Assembly (NCBI GenBank): GCA_030696285.1
Contig: JAUYSQ010000102.1
Location: 1-35,757, forward strand
DNA: 35,757 nucleotides
Reading direction: 5' to 3'
Source: Sulfuricurvum sp.
GTDB taxonomy: Bacteria > Campylobacterota > Campylobacteria > Campylobacterales > Sulfurimonadaceae
Position 1 is the first letter of the stretch. The number at the start of each line of letters is the position of its first letter. The notes beneath the pieces were generated by a model. It searched no databases and had not been told where the DNA came from. It saw only the letters and a list, made by a program, of their open reading frames with translations. Of the stretch, positions 1 to 9,352 are shown piece by piece. The translations under genes were made by a program, and so were the position numbers.

Positions 1-1416
1 GGTTGCACTTCCCCCTTTGCCGGAAACAGAAATAACGTGCCAGTGATGGAAGAATGTACCACCCTCGGTTCCGATCGCGCCACGAAGACCGATACAGAAA
101 TATGCTGCACGTCCACCCATCCATGCACCACGATTTCCGGCTGCTGCTGCACGCCAAATATAAGTCGAAATCGCATCACCCGCCCAGATAAACATCTCAT
201 AGAGTTTTTCCAGTTTATACGCAGGGACATGCGTCTCTTTTACCGCATATTCAAGGGTATACGGAGCATACATATCTTTTAACAGTTCAAGATAACTTTC
301 AAAATCTTTTCCAGCAGGAAGCTTAGTTATTTGCCCTTTTTCGAGCATAAAATCAAGATGCACTTGATCGTTCATTAAGGTTTCCCAGTTAAACCATTTT
401 TTGACAAACTTTTTATCCGTCATATTTTCATTCAAAATACGGTTGGCTAGATAGAGATAAATAGCGGCTTCCGTCCCTGGCCATGCCGCAATCCATAGAT
501 CAGACATCCCAGCTGAGTTGGACATACGAGGGTCCATAACGACCATTTTCGCACCCTTCTTACGGGCATCAGCAATAAAGGCTGCTGATTGCGCAAAATA
601 GTGTCCTGCATCGGCTGCGTGCGAAGAGTTCAAGAAAATGAGTTTAGCGTTTGCCCAGTCGGGACTGGTACGGTCATCATTCGCCGTCCAAATGGTCGGA
701 GTACGACCATTAGATGAACAAATGTTGGTGTGAGAGTTGTACGAATCTAATCCCAATGTTTCCCATACTTGAGGGACAAAACCATTTTCATTCGGGCGAC
801 CGACATGGTACATGACCGATTTTTTAGAGAGTAAATCCCCTTTACGAATCGTGTCTCCCATCTTTTTACCGATGGTCGTCATCGCTTCATCCCATGTGGT
901 ACGAATCCACTTACCCTCACCACGTTTAGAACCAGGAGCACGTTTGAGTGGGAAGGGGATACGATCTGGATCATACATTTGTGACTGAACAGCGTACCCT
1001 TTGGCACAGTTGCGTCCGCGTGAACCCGGATGAAGTGGGTTACCCATGTATTTTTTAACGGTTAACGTCTTTTTATCAATCCAAGCTGTCAAACCACACG
1101 ACGCTTCACAGTTAGAACATGCCGTCGGAACGATCATATAATCAATCGCTTCAATACCATCAGGGTTTTCTTCACTTTTCACGCCATGACGATCAATACC
1201 GCCACGCTTCCAATCCACACCGCTTAACTCTTGAAAGCTTTCCCACTGATCCAATGGAGGATAAAAAGAGAGGGTATCAGGAGTATTGGTGAATTTACTC
1301 TTTTCGACCGATTCTGCTATCGCATCCGTCGAAAAAACGCCTTTGGCAATTGCAGCACCGGCAACGGTAAATGCGGTACCTTTTAAAAATGTTCTTCTGC
1401 TTTCTAAATACATCAT
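1..1416 (-). CDS. Molybdopterin oxidoreductase catalytic subunit, PsrA/PhsA-like, Tat-exported (truncated at window left edge)
   Basis: Open minus-strand frame from ATG at 1416/1413 to window edge. My translation: MMYLESRRTFLKGTAFTVAGAAIAKG (twin-arginine signal), CSNCEASCGL...GRNCAKG (4Fe-4S motif), then GKWIRTTWDEAM, HTNICSSNGRTPT. Followed by FeS and NrfD-type subunit genes. Confidence 0.9.
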   Translation of the reverse strand, partial: MMYLESRRTFLKGTAFTVAGAAIAKGVFSTDAIAESVEKSKFTNTPDTLSFYPPLDQWESFQELSGVDWKRGGIDRHGVKSEENPDGIEAIDYMIVPTACSNCEASCGLTAWIDKKTLTVKKYMGNPLHPGSRGRNCAKGYAVQSQMYDPDRIPFPLKRAPGSKRGEGKWIRTTWDEAMTTIGKKMGDTIRKGDLLSKKSVMYHVGRPNENGFVPQVWETLGLDSYNSHTNICSSNGRTPTIWTANDDRTSPDWANAKLIFLNSSHAADAGHYFAQSAAFIADARKKGAKMVVMDPRMSNSAGMSDLWIAAWPGTEAAIYLYLANRILNENMTDKKFVKKWFNWETLMNDQVHLDFMLEKGQITKLPAGKDFESYLELLKDMYAPYTLEYAVKETHVPAYKLEKLYEMFIWAGDAISTYIWRAAAAGNRGAWMGGRAAYFCIGLRGAIGTEGGTFFHHWHVISVSGKGGSAT

Positions 1417-1424
1417 TTACCTCT

Positions 1425-2324
1425 TTAGCTCATGCTTAACAATTGTGGAATAACTAACCATACGTGTTTGCTAATCCATAATCCGATTAACGCTGACACA
1501 GCAGCGATTTTCAACAAATAATACGATTGTTTTTTCAAACTCAAACATACCAAAACCATTGGAGTAATAAATGCTAAAAGTTGTCCCATCCAGAACATCA
1601 CAGTGTATTCACCGCCCTTGATGTATTCAAGTACCGCTGCTACTTCTTCTGCTTTCATAGGTCCGAAAATAAGTTCCGCCATATAAAGGATAAAGGCTGC
1701 AAGTGCGCTCAATCCTAAAATAATTCCTAAATCTTTTTTGATGGCATCATTAAATTTGTTACCGCCCAATAAAATCATGGTCGCCGTTCCAGCTATTAGA
1801 GCTGCTAAAATCATTTGCGCCGACTCAGTAGGCATTTGCCAAAGTTCACGTGCTGTTGATTGAGCCATAAGACCCGCTGTATACAATGTGACTGGAACCG
1901 CAAGGATAACAGTGTAACCCAGCAATTTGTCATACATCACTGTGTCTTTTTTCATGTAAATGAAATACGCCATTCCCAAAAGCAATCCTACAAAACCTGT
2001 CGCCATCCATGCACCGATTGTAATCGCTGATGTCATATGCGGGTGGAAAAAGATGTGCCAGAATCGGAACATTTGGTGCAAATCAATGACGGTAAAAAAC
2101 AAGAAAAGGTGAATAAATACGATCGACACCACTACGGCTGGAAAGCGTATAAAACCTGTTTGCTCAGGATATTTTTTCAACAAAAAGAAAGTGAGAAAAA
2201 TAATACCGGTACCGATACTTTTTGCCCACATATTCATTGTGATAATCCAACCCCATACGATACCCGGAAGGGCAACGTCGAGAACGACAACCGCATTGGT
2301 TGCTGCAATTATTTCATGTGCCAT
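1425..2324 (-). CDS. NrfD/PsrC-family polytopic membrane subunit
   Basis: 299 aa, many TM segments, sits between the FeS subunit and the molybdopterin subunit; typical PsrC/NrfD position and composition. Confidence 0.85.
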   Translation of the reverse strand: MAHEIIAATNAVVVLDVALPGIVWGWIITMNMWAKSIGTGIIFLTFFLLKKYPEQTGFIRFPAVVVSIVFIHLFLFFTVIDLHQMFRFWHIFFHPHMTSAITIGAWMATGFVGLLLGMAYFIYMKKDTVMYDKLLGYTVILAVPVTLYTAGLMAQSTARELWQMPTESAQMILAALIAGTATMILLGGNKFNDAIKKDLGIILGLSALAAFILYMAELIFGPMKAEEVAAVLEYIKGGEYTVMFWMGQLLAFITPMVLVCLSLKKQSYYLLKIAAVSALIGLWISKHVWLVIPQLLSMS

Positions 2325-2962
2325 TAATGGTGCCCTCCTACTGGTAGATGCGTAAGATTATTGAAGAGAGAATGTCCTTCTGCTCTAAATGATGCCAATG
2401 GATTAAGGGTCACATTACCGCCGCCAACATAATAATGGTGAGGCTCAGTCCCTTTCTCCGGTTTGCGCACTTGAACATTTCCTTGGTGTTGCTGGATATA
2501 TTTACTGATATTAGACATCGGATCATCCAAATCACCAAAAATATTGGCTTCAACAGGACACGCAACGACACACGATGGCATCATAGCACTCGCAACACGG
2601 TGAGCACAATAGGTACATTTATCCGCTGTTTGGGTTTGTGGATCGATATAAATCGCCCCATACGGGCATGCCATAATACATCCCGCACACCCGATACAAC
2701 GATCTTTATCAATATTAACAATACCGTTTTCAAGATAATGCAAGGCACTAACCGGACAAATACGCTCACACGGCGCATTCGCACAGTGATTACAACGAAG
2801 CGGGGTAAACGTCCGTTTTGTTTCTGGAAAACTTCCTACATCAACATACTTAACACGAAGACGCCATGTACTGAGGGGAACTTCGTTCTCTACTTTACAC
2901 GCGATCTCACAGCCCTTACAGCCCATACAGAGGCGAAGGTCCACCAGGAAACCTAACTGCAT
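2324..2962 (-). CDS. 4Fe-4S ferredoxin-type electron transfer subunit, PsrB-like
   Basis: Four Cys clusters (CMGCKGCEIAC, CNHCANAPCERIC, CIGCAGCIMAC, CTYCAHRV...CVVAC). The ORF opens at 2995, but the AAGGAGA-4nt-ATG context places the likely start at 2962 (MQLGFLVDLRLC). Confidence 0.9.
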   Translation of the reverse strand: MQLGFLVDLRLCMGCKGCEIACKVENEVPLSTWRLRVKYVDVGSFPETKRTFTPLRCNHCANAPCERICPVSALHYLENGIVNIDKDRCIGCAGCIMACPYGAIYIDPQTQTADKCTYCAHRVASAMMPSCVVACPVEANIFGDLDDPMSNISKYIQQHQGNVQVRKPEKGTEPHHYYVGGGNVTLNPLASFRAEGHSLFNNLTHLPVGGHH

Positions 2963-3138
2963 ATACTCTCCTTGAATTCCTATTGTGAAATACAATAATC
3001 ATTATTTAGCGTCATTATAATAGGGTTATAACGGCATTACTGCTGGTTGGATATTAGCAAAATTAGGTTTAATTCAATCTAAAGTAAGGAGAAAAATTTG
3101 ATAATTTTTTGATATTCGTAGAGAAAAATTACAATTCG

Positions 3139-3156
3139 TGTAACATAAGTGTTACA
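3139..3156. promoter_or_regulatory. Perfect 7-4-7 dyad TGTAACA-TAAG-TGTTACA, candidate CRP/FNR-family operator upstream of the Psr-like operon
   Basis: Read directly from sequence; lies between the hisD terminator and the psrB-like start. Confidence 0.45.
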
Positions 3157-3159
3157 AAT

Positions 3160-3186
3160 AAAAAAAATCCCCCCTCAATGGGGGAA
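3160..3186 (-). terminator. Rho-independent terminator of hisD
   Basis: Minus strand: TCCCCC-ATTGAG-GGGGGA stem followed by an 8-nt T run, just past the hisD stop. Confidence 0.85.
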
Positions 3187-3191
3187 GGTAT

Positions 3192-4484
3192 TTAAAAATC
3201 TAATCGACAACGAACCGATGCTTCGTGCGCTCCAAGCCCTTCGGTATGCGCAATTAGAGCACATGCTTCGCCAATTTCATTGATGGCTTGACGCGAAAAA
3301 GAGATGATGGAGGACTTCTTCATAAAATTTTCTACTCCAAGAGGTGAATAAAATTTTGCTGTCCCTCCGGTCGGAAGAGTATGATTGGGACCCGCCACAT
3401 AATCCCCGATCGCTTCAGGGGTGTTATGCCCCAAGAAAATTGCCCCAGCATGCTTGATGGAGGCTAACAATTCAAACGGATTATTCGTTGCCACTTCCAA
3501 GTGTTCAGGGGCAATGTCGTTCATCAAATTCACTGCTTCCTCCATCGAAGAGGTGACGATAATAGCAGCACGGTCATTGATCGATTTGCGGGCAATGGCT
3601 TCGCGTGGAAGTTTTTTCAACCACACTTCAATCTCTGCCGCACATTCGTCTGCAAATTTTTGAGAGGGGGTGATTAAAATAGAGCTTGCCATCTCGTCAT
3701 GTTCGGCTTGTGACAATAAATCGACGGCAATATGACTAGGATTCGCACTCTCGTCGGCCAATACTCCAATTTCGCTAGGTCCCGCTATCATGTCGATATT
3801 AACCTCTCCAAACACCATTTTTTTGGCCGTCGCGACAAAAATATTTCCCGGACCCGTAATCACATCGACTTTAGGGATACTCTGTGTCCCATACGCCATA
3901 GCCGCAATTGCACTTGCACCGCCAACTTTGAACACTTCGCTGACTCCGCATAAATGGCAAGCGGCAAGCAAAAGAGCATTTGGCTCATTGTCAGGGGTTG
4001 GCGTACAGACAATAATCTTTTCAACGCCAGCCACTTGAGCAGGGATGACATTCATGAGTAAAGAACTAGGATATGCTGCTTTTCCTCCCGGTATATAAAG
4101 ACCTGCACGCTCTACCGGAGTTACTTTTTGTCCTAAAATTGTCCCATTGGCCTCCGTATCAAACCAACTGCGTGGAAGCTGTTTTTCATGGTAGGCACGG
4201 ATACGATCATACGCCAAATGAAGGGCTGACTTTAATGTAGGGTCAAGAGCTATGTATGCCTCTTCCATATCCGAAGTACTAATTTTAAGTTCAGCCCCAT
4301 CTGAAGGCGACCAGCGATCAAATTTGGCAATATGACGCAGCAGAGCACCATCTTTTTCGGCACGAATTTCATCAATGATTGTTTTCACAATCCCTGATAC
4401 ATGCTCCATATCCATTTTTCCACGATTTAAAAGTTCCTCAAAAACGGTTTGAAAATTGCTATCACTCGTTTTAATAGTTATCAT
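3192..4484 (-). CDS. hisD: Histidinol dehydrogenase
   Basis: 430 aa; characteristic VERAGLYIPGGKAAYPSSLLMNVIPAQVAGV, DVITGPGNIFVATAKK, DMIAGPSEIGVLAD, GPNHTLPTGGTAKFYSPLGV. Confidence 0.96.
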   Translation of the reverse strand: MITIKTSDSNFQTVFEELLNRGKMDMEHVSGIVKTIIDEIRAEKDGALLRHIAKFDRWSPSDGAELKISTSDMEEAYIALDPTLKSALHLAYDRIRAYHEKQLPRSWFDTEANGTILGQKVTPVERAGLYIPGGKAAYPSSLLMNVIPAQVAGVEKIIVCTPTPDNEPNALLLAACHLCGVSEVFKVGGASAIAAMAYGTQSIPKVDVITGPGNIFVATAKKMVFGEVNIDMIAGPSEIGVLADESANPSHIAVDLLSQAEHDEMASSILITPSQKFADECAAEIEVWLKKLPREAIARKSINDRAAIIVTSSMEEAVNLMNDIAPEHLEVATNNPFELLASIKHAGAIFLGHNTPEAIGDYVAGPNHTLPTGGTAKFYSPLGVENFMKKSSIISFSRQAINEIGEACALIAHTEGLGAHEASVRCRLDF

Positions 4485-4496
4485 ATAATTCCTCTT

Positions 4497-4910
4497 TTAT
4501 TTTTTTGTTTTTTTATACTCTTTACTGACGACATCCAATGCTTTATTAAAACTAACAGCATCAATGGCACCCATCAAAGGTTCAAACATTGGCTCTCCAT
4601 CCTCTTTGATAAACCACGTAGCAGGTGTTCCACCAACATATAAATCACGGGGAAATAAAGGATTTTCATCCATATAGACAATCACGGAAACATACTCATC
4701 ATTCAGCTTTTGAATTATTTTTGGATCTTTGAGTGTTGTAGTTTCTAGCTGAACGCAGTAACGGCACTTATGACTTGAGATAATAAATATCACCGGTTTG
4801 CCAACCTTCTTAGATTGCTTTAGTGCAGTTGCATAATCCTTTTCCCACTTAATATCACCGCCAAATGCCACACTTACTGCTAACATAAGTGTTAAAAAAA
4901 ATCTCATCAT
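4497..4910 (-). CDS. Periplasmic thioredoxin-fold protein
   Basis: Signal peptide MMRFFLTLMLAVSVAFG, CRYC active site, cis-Pro motif GGTPATWF. Confidence 0.8.
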   Translation of the reverse strand: MMRFFLTLMLAVSVAFGGDIKWEKDYATALKQSKKVGKPVIFIISSHKCRYCVQLETTTLKDPKIIQKLNDEYVSVIVYMDENPLFPRDLYVGGTPATWFIKEDGEPMFEPLMGAIDAVSFNKALDVVSKEYKKTKK

Positions 4911-5416
4911 TTTTTTACCTTCTTAATAATCTCTTTTGCAATACTATCAATCTCTTTATCGCTCACATCTATCACTATATCGGCAATTTTAAGATACCGT
5001 GGAAGTCGCTCCTCATACAATGCTCGTGCTTTTTCAATCTCTTGAAACAAGGGACGTTTTCGTAATTTCTTTTTTGCATCCGGATGGGCTAATATCCGAT
5101 TATAAATGACCTCAAAAGGGGCATTGAGCAACACAATGGTTCCAATTTTTTTGATATTTGGTACTTTATGAAATCCCCCTCCTGTCGAAATCAGTGTCCC
5201 TTCAACGCTTTTTTGAAGCCATCGTGCAACGCGACGTTCCAGAGAGCGAAAATACTCTTCTCCCTCCGTAGCAAAAATCTCTTTTATAGAACGATTTTCC
5301 ATACTCTCGATAATATCATCCGTATCCATTGAAATCAGACGTGAACGCTTTACCATCGCACGAGCAACGGAGCCTTTGCCGACACCCATAAAGCCGATTA
5401 AAACAATATTTTTCAT
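4907..5416 (-). CDS. aroK: Shikimate kinase
   Basis: MKNIVLIGFMGVGKGSVARAM (Walker A), DTDDIIE, STGGGFHK; 4-bp overlap with the thioredoxin gene. Confidence 0.92.
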   Translation of the reverse strand: MKNIVLIGFMGVGKGSVARAMVKRSRLISMDTDDIIESMENRSIKEIFATEGEEYFRSLERRVARWLQKSVEGTLISTGGGFHKVPNIKKIGTIVLLNAPFEVIYNRILAHPDAKKKLRKRPLFQEIEKARALYEERLPRYLKIADIVIDVSDKEIDSIAKEIIKKVKK

Positions 5417-5478
5417 AAATTCTCTAGTGTTGGTTTATAATGATGTAATAATATCACGCGTAAACTTAGGAGTGCTTC

Positions 5479-5787
5479 TTGATCCATATTAATAATCTTT
5501 ACCGCCAAGAAGAACCTGTTGAAAACTCTGAAATTTTTTCAACCCTCTTTCAAAACAATGCCTTCAAAATCGAATCGATCCGATCATGGCTCAAAACACC
5601 CGGAGAAATCTATAATCAAGAGGAGGATGAATGGGTCGTATTAATCCGTGGCAATGCTCAACTGTACCTGAAAGAAGAGATTGTAAATCTGCAAGAGGGA
5701 GACTCACTTTTTCTCCCTAAGCACACACCTCATCAGGTACTACAGACTTCCGAAGATGCTCTATGGCTGGGGGTGTTTTCATTATAG
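5479..5787 (+). CDS. Small cupin-domain protein
   Basis: 102 aa, single cupin: EDEWVVLIRGNAQLYL...LQEGDSLFLPKHTPHQV. Confidence 0.8.
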   Translation: MIHINNLYRQEEPVENSEIFSTLFQNNAFKIESIRSWLKTPGEIYNQEEDEWVVLIRGNAQLYLKEEIVNLQEGDSLFLPKHTPHQVLQTSEDALWLGVFSL

Positions 5788-7152
5788 TACCGTGTAGCGA
5801 TCCCCTTGACGTGGATACGTCACAATACCCTGCAAGGTTTGGATTTTAACGGGTAAATTCATCGGGCGGCGCATTGATACGGGATCTACCTTGCTAACAC
5901 TAAAATGCAAATGGGGTCCACTGCTGTATCCCGTATTTCCTGAATAGGCGATCAGTTGACCTTTTTTCACTTTTTCGCCAATTTTAACGGCTGCACCCCC
6001 TTGTCTCAGGTGATAATAATTCCCCATCGTCCCATCATCATGCTCAACTATGACATAATTGGCATATTGACGGTATTGGGGACTCGCACCCCCCAAATTA
6101 TTGGATCCCTCTGACCCTACAATAATCCCCTCGCGAGCGGCAAAAATCGGTGTTCCGCTCGGAAATGGAAAATCAATCGCGTACGCCGATAATCCCTTAT
6201 GTGACATTCCTCCATTATACCCCTGTGAAACATAAACACCAGACCCTTTTGCAAAGGGAAGAGCATACACATAGTCATCATTATGACGAACAAAAGGAGA
6301 GCCTCGAACCCATCCGTAGGTTGATCGATAATCCGTTGATTTTGAAGCGTCCAGACGTACCAATTCTAAAATTTTCTTTTTACTGTACCCTGCCAGTTCC
6401 ACGGTAAGAGGGAGATGCGCTGTACTCGATAAGTTAGAAATCGTCTCAAAATCGAGCGTAAGCGTCACCCGATACGGGTTTAAGTTCTCTGCTTCAAAAA
6501 CGACACTACCCTTTGTTGTTGTGTCAGCTGTGATCATGACACTGTTGCGCGAACCGATACGGACATTTTTTTTCAGCTGTTGTGCTTCGGAACGTTTTAA
6601 AATCTTCAAATGTTCTTCATATGCTTGCTCTTGTTCTATAGCAAACTGAATGCTTTTGGTTTCTAGAAGCTGTTCTTTACATAAAGAATCTAAATTTTTA
6701 ATCGGATGATCAGAGAAATTTTTTTGATAAAACGCAATAGCTTCAGAACGTACGCGAGGATGATGCAGAGGCTCTAACTCAATGGATGCCAAATGCTCAA
6801 ATCTTTTTTTGTCTTTGGTTTCAATCGCATCAAGGAGGGATTTTCGATACAGTTGATAAATCTGTTCTTGACGCGACGATAGAGTGCGCAATTGCTGTAG
6901 ATAAAGATTTAATCCTTCCTGATTTTTGCTGGGAGATGCCGCTAAACTCTCACCCATCAACACTGTATTCTGGACGTCATTGCAAAAGTTTTCAGTCGTT
7001 GAAGAATCAGAAACGCTTAATGCTTCAACATTTAATTGTCCAATCTTTCGTGCATTTTGCTCCAACGGTTCTGCAAGCAAATGATAAGGGAGAGGGTTTT
7101 GAGCATGTAAAATCATCACGATGAACCCAAAAAGAACTGCAAATTTTATCAC
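5782..7152 (-). CDS. M23-family peptidoglycan metallopeptidase with signal peptide
   Basis: C-terminal LytM signature: HKGLSAYAIDFPFPSGTPIFAAREGIIV ... NYVIVEHDDGTMGNYYHL ... GQLIAYSGNTGYSSGPHLHFSV. Confidence 0.9.
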   Translation of the reverse strand: MIKFAVLFGFIVMILHAQNPLPYHLLAEPLEQNARKIGQLNVEALSVSDSSTTENFCNDVQNTVLMGESLAASPSKNQEGLNLYLQQLRTLSSRQEQIYQLYRKSLLDAIETKDKKRFEHLASIELEPLHHPRVRSEAIAFYQKNFSDHPIKNLDSLCKEQLLETKSIQFAIEQEQAYEEHLKILKRSEAQQLKKNVRIGSRNSVMITADTTTKGSVVFEAENLNPYRVTLTLDFETISNLSSTAHLPLTVELAGYSKKKILELVRLDASKSTDYRSTYGWVRGSPFVRHNDDYVYALPFAKGSGVYVSQGYNGGMSHKGLSAYAIDFPFPSGTPIFAAREGIIVGSEGSNNLGGASPQYRQYANYVIVEHDDGTMGNYYHLRQGGAAVKIGEKVKKGQLIAYSGNTGYSSGPHLHFSVSKVDPVSMRRPMNLPVKIQTLQGIVTYPRQGDRYTVL

Positions 7153-7277
7153 TCTATTTTTACCTTTCCGATCCGCATATGTTTACCATTACTATCGTCT
7201 TATTTTATCATAGCTAAAGAGCATATAGGTTCATGACTGCTATAATAAATATTATTTTTATTCTTTGGGGTGTTTTC

Positions 7278-8357
7278 ATGTCAATGCGTATTTTAGAGCG
7301 TATCAAACCAGGTGTTGTATTCGGCGACGATCTTAAAACTCTTTTCGCTATTGCAAAAGAAGAAGGCTTTGCTCTTCCTGCGGTCAATGTTGTCGGAACC
7401 GACTCGATCAATGCTGTCCTCGAAGCTGCTAAAGTGGTTAACTCTCCCGTAGTGATCCAGTTTTCTAACGGTGGGGCGAGCTATTATGCCGGTAAAGGGC
7501 TTAGTAACGAAAATGAAAAAGCAGCTATAGTTGGTGCTATCAGCGGAGCGATGCACGTTCATCTAATGGCTGAAGCGTATGGGATTCCGGTAGTGCTTCA
7601 TACCGATCATGCAGCGCGTACACTTTTACCATGGATTGATGCTCTTCTGGATGCAGGAGAAGCACACTATAAAACGTACGGTAAACCTCTTTTCAGTTCT
7701 CATATGCTTGATCTTTCTGAAGAGAGTTTAGAAGAAAACGTCGCTACTTGTGTTCGCTATTTGGAGCGAATGGCTAAAATCGGGATGACGTTAGAGATTG
7801 AGTTGGGTGTTACCGGTGGTGAAGAAGATGGAGTGGATAACACCAACATCGACAACTCGCTTTTATATACTCAGCCTGAAGATGTCGCTTACGCTTATGA
7901 AAAGCTTATGGCAGTAAGTGAAAACTTTACCATTGCCGCCTCGTTTGGAAATGTTCACGGAGTTTATAAACCCGGCAATGTTGTATTGACTCCTATCATT
8001 CTCGATAACTCTCAACGCTATATCCAAGAAAAGTTTCATACTGCACCGAAACCTGTGAATTTTGTATTTCACGGCGGTTCAGGTTCAACTCTCGAAGAGA
8101 TCCGTGAAGCAATCGGATACGGTGTTATCAAAATGAACATCGATACCGATACTCAATGGGCGACATGGGAAGGGGTCAAAGATTATTACGAGAAATATAA
8201 AGATTATCTCCAAGGACAAATCGGAAATCCTGAAGGGGAAGAGAAACCCAATAAAAAATATTATGATCCGCGTAAATGGCTACGTGATGGACAAAAAACA
8301 TTGGTAGCACGTGTTAAAACTGCGTTTAGTGATTTGAATGCAATCGATCGAAACTAG
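7278..8357 (+). CDS. fbaA: Class II fructose-bisphosphate aldolase
   Basis: VVIQFSNGGASYYAGKGL, VVLHTDHAAR, FVFHGGSGST, KMNIDTDTQWA. ORF opens at 7233; ATG at 7278 (MSMRILERI) is the more likely start. Confidence 0.95.
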   Translation: MSMRILERIKPGVVFGDDLKTLFAIAKEEGFALPAVNVVGTDSINAVLEAAKVVNSPVVIQFSNGGASYYAGKGLSNENEKAAIVGAISGAMHVHLMAEAYGIPVVLHTDHAARTLLPWIDALLDAGEAHYKTYGKPLFSSHMLDLSEESLEENVATCVRYLERMAKIGMTLEIELGVTGGEEDGVDNTNIDNSLLYTQPEDVAYAYEKLMAVSENFTIAASFGNVHGVYKPGNVVLTPIILDNSQRYIQEKFHTAPKPVNFVFHGGSGSTLEEIREAIGYGVIKMNIDTDTQWATWEGVKDYYEKYKDYLQGQIGNPEGEEKPNKKYYDPRKWLRDGQKTLVARVKTAFSDLNAIDRN

Positions 8358-8371
8358 GAAGCGTGTCTGCA

Positions 8372-8420
8372 TTCCCACTCAAAGAGTGGGAAGGAGGGGA
8401 TACCGTACTTGATACGGTAT
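8372..8420. terminator. Two consecutive perfect hairpins between convergent genes (candidate terminators without U-tract)
   Basis: TTCCCACTC-AAA-GAGTGGGAA (8372-8392) and ATACCGTA-CTTGA-TACGGTAT (8400-8420). Confidence 0.55.
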
Positions 8421-8434
8421 TGACCAAGTATTAT

Positions 8435-9277
8435 TTATTTAGAGTAAGTAATTTTTGCTTTTGATTTAAGTACAGACATCTTTTTTTCCATGTGTACTTT
8501 AAATTTATCCATTTTCAATCGTTGCTCGATAAAGTTTTTCACTTCATCAAATCCCATTTTCTTTGCAGGTACTTTATCTTCGAGATAGATAACATGATAC
8601 CCAAATTGGCTCTGAACTGGATCACTGGAAATCGTCCCCTCTTTCATCGCAAACGCCGCATCATTGAAAGATGGAACCATTTGTCCGCGTGGAAAATAAC
8701 CAAGGTCTCCCCCTTTGGCAGCGCTTGGTCCTGTTGATTTTGATTTTGCAAGAGATATAAACTCTGCTTTTAATTTCTCTCCGGTAAGACCTTTTAAACT
8801 CTTTATCACTTCTTCTGCATCTACACTGTTTTTCATTAAAATATGACGTGCATGGATTTTTTCTTTGTCAATAAACTCATCAGCATTTGCATCAAAATAG
8901 GCTTTTACCTCTTTTGCATCCACTTTGATTGATTCAAACTGTTGCTGCTCCCATACTTTTGCTGCGAGTTGCGTTTTCATCCGCTCGGAGAGTTTTTGGT
9001 ATTCAAGCTTGAATTCTTTAGATTCTAAAACTCCTGCCTTCTTCGCATCATCAAATACTAACTGCTGTGCTACCATTCCCTCAATAATACGTTGACGTAA
9101 TTCATTTTGTTTATCTGCCGGAAGCGAATCAAAGCGCCCCTGAGTCCCCTCAAGCAATACTCTATTTACCTCTTCAGACGTGATGCTATCACCATTCACT
9201 GTCGCTAAAACTGCTCCATTGACAGCTGAAGCACATAATAAAACTCCTAATGCCCACATAGTAAATTGTCGTCTCAT
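8435..9277 (-). CDS. Periplasmic SurA/PpiC-type peptidylprolyl isomerase (PEB4/Cbf2-like)
   Basis: Signal peptide MRRQFTMWALGVLLCASAVNG, parvulin core HARHILMKN...AKSKSTGPSAAKGGDLGYFPRGQMVPSFNDAAFAMKEGTIS. ORF opens at 9337; 9277 preferred. Confidence 0.9.
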   Translation of the reverse strand: MRRQFTMWALGVLLCASAVNGAVLATVNGDSITSEEVNRVLLEGTQGRFDSLPADKQNELRQRIIEGMVAQQLVFDDAKKAGVLESKEFKLEYQKLSERMKTQLAAKVWEQQQFESIKVDAKEVKAYFDANADEFIDKEKIHARHILMKNSVDAEEVIKSLKGLTGEKLKAEFISLAKSKSTGPSAAKGGDLGYFPRGQMVPSFNDAAFAMKEGTISSDPVQSQFGYHVIYLEDKVPAKKMGFDEVKNFIEQRLKMDKFKVHMEKKMSVLKSKAKITYSK

Positions 9278-9352
9278 TGGTATCCTTATCTGATTTTCGA
9301 TTGGTCGAATTATAATACAATTAAAAGAATATCGCATACAAATTAATCAACA

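Noticed and set aside
37-282. 81-aa plus-strand ORF at left edge
   Set aside because: Lies antisense within the molybdopterin oxidoreductase frame; composition (Cys/Thr-rich) typical of shadow ORFs.
2037-2956. Plus-strand ORFs of 96 and 173 aa
   Set aside because: Antisense to the NrfD-like and FeS subunit genes, which have strong family motifs.
3421-4051. ORFs antisense or out of frame in hisD
   Set aside because: hisD frame carries clear conserved motifs; the others do not resemble known proteins.
5782-5787. 6-bp convergent overlap of cupin and M23 peptidase genes
   Set aside because: Stops overlap, but compact convergent ends are common; no hairpin strong enough to call.
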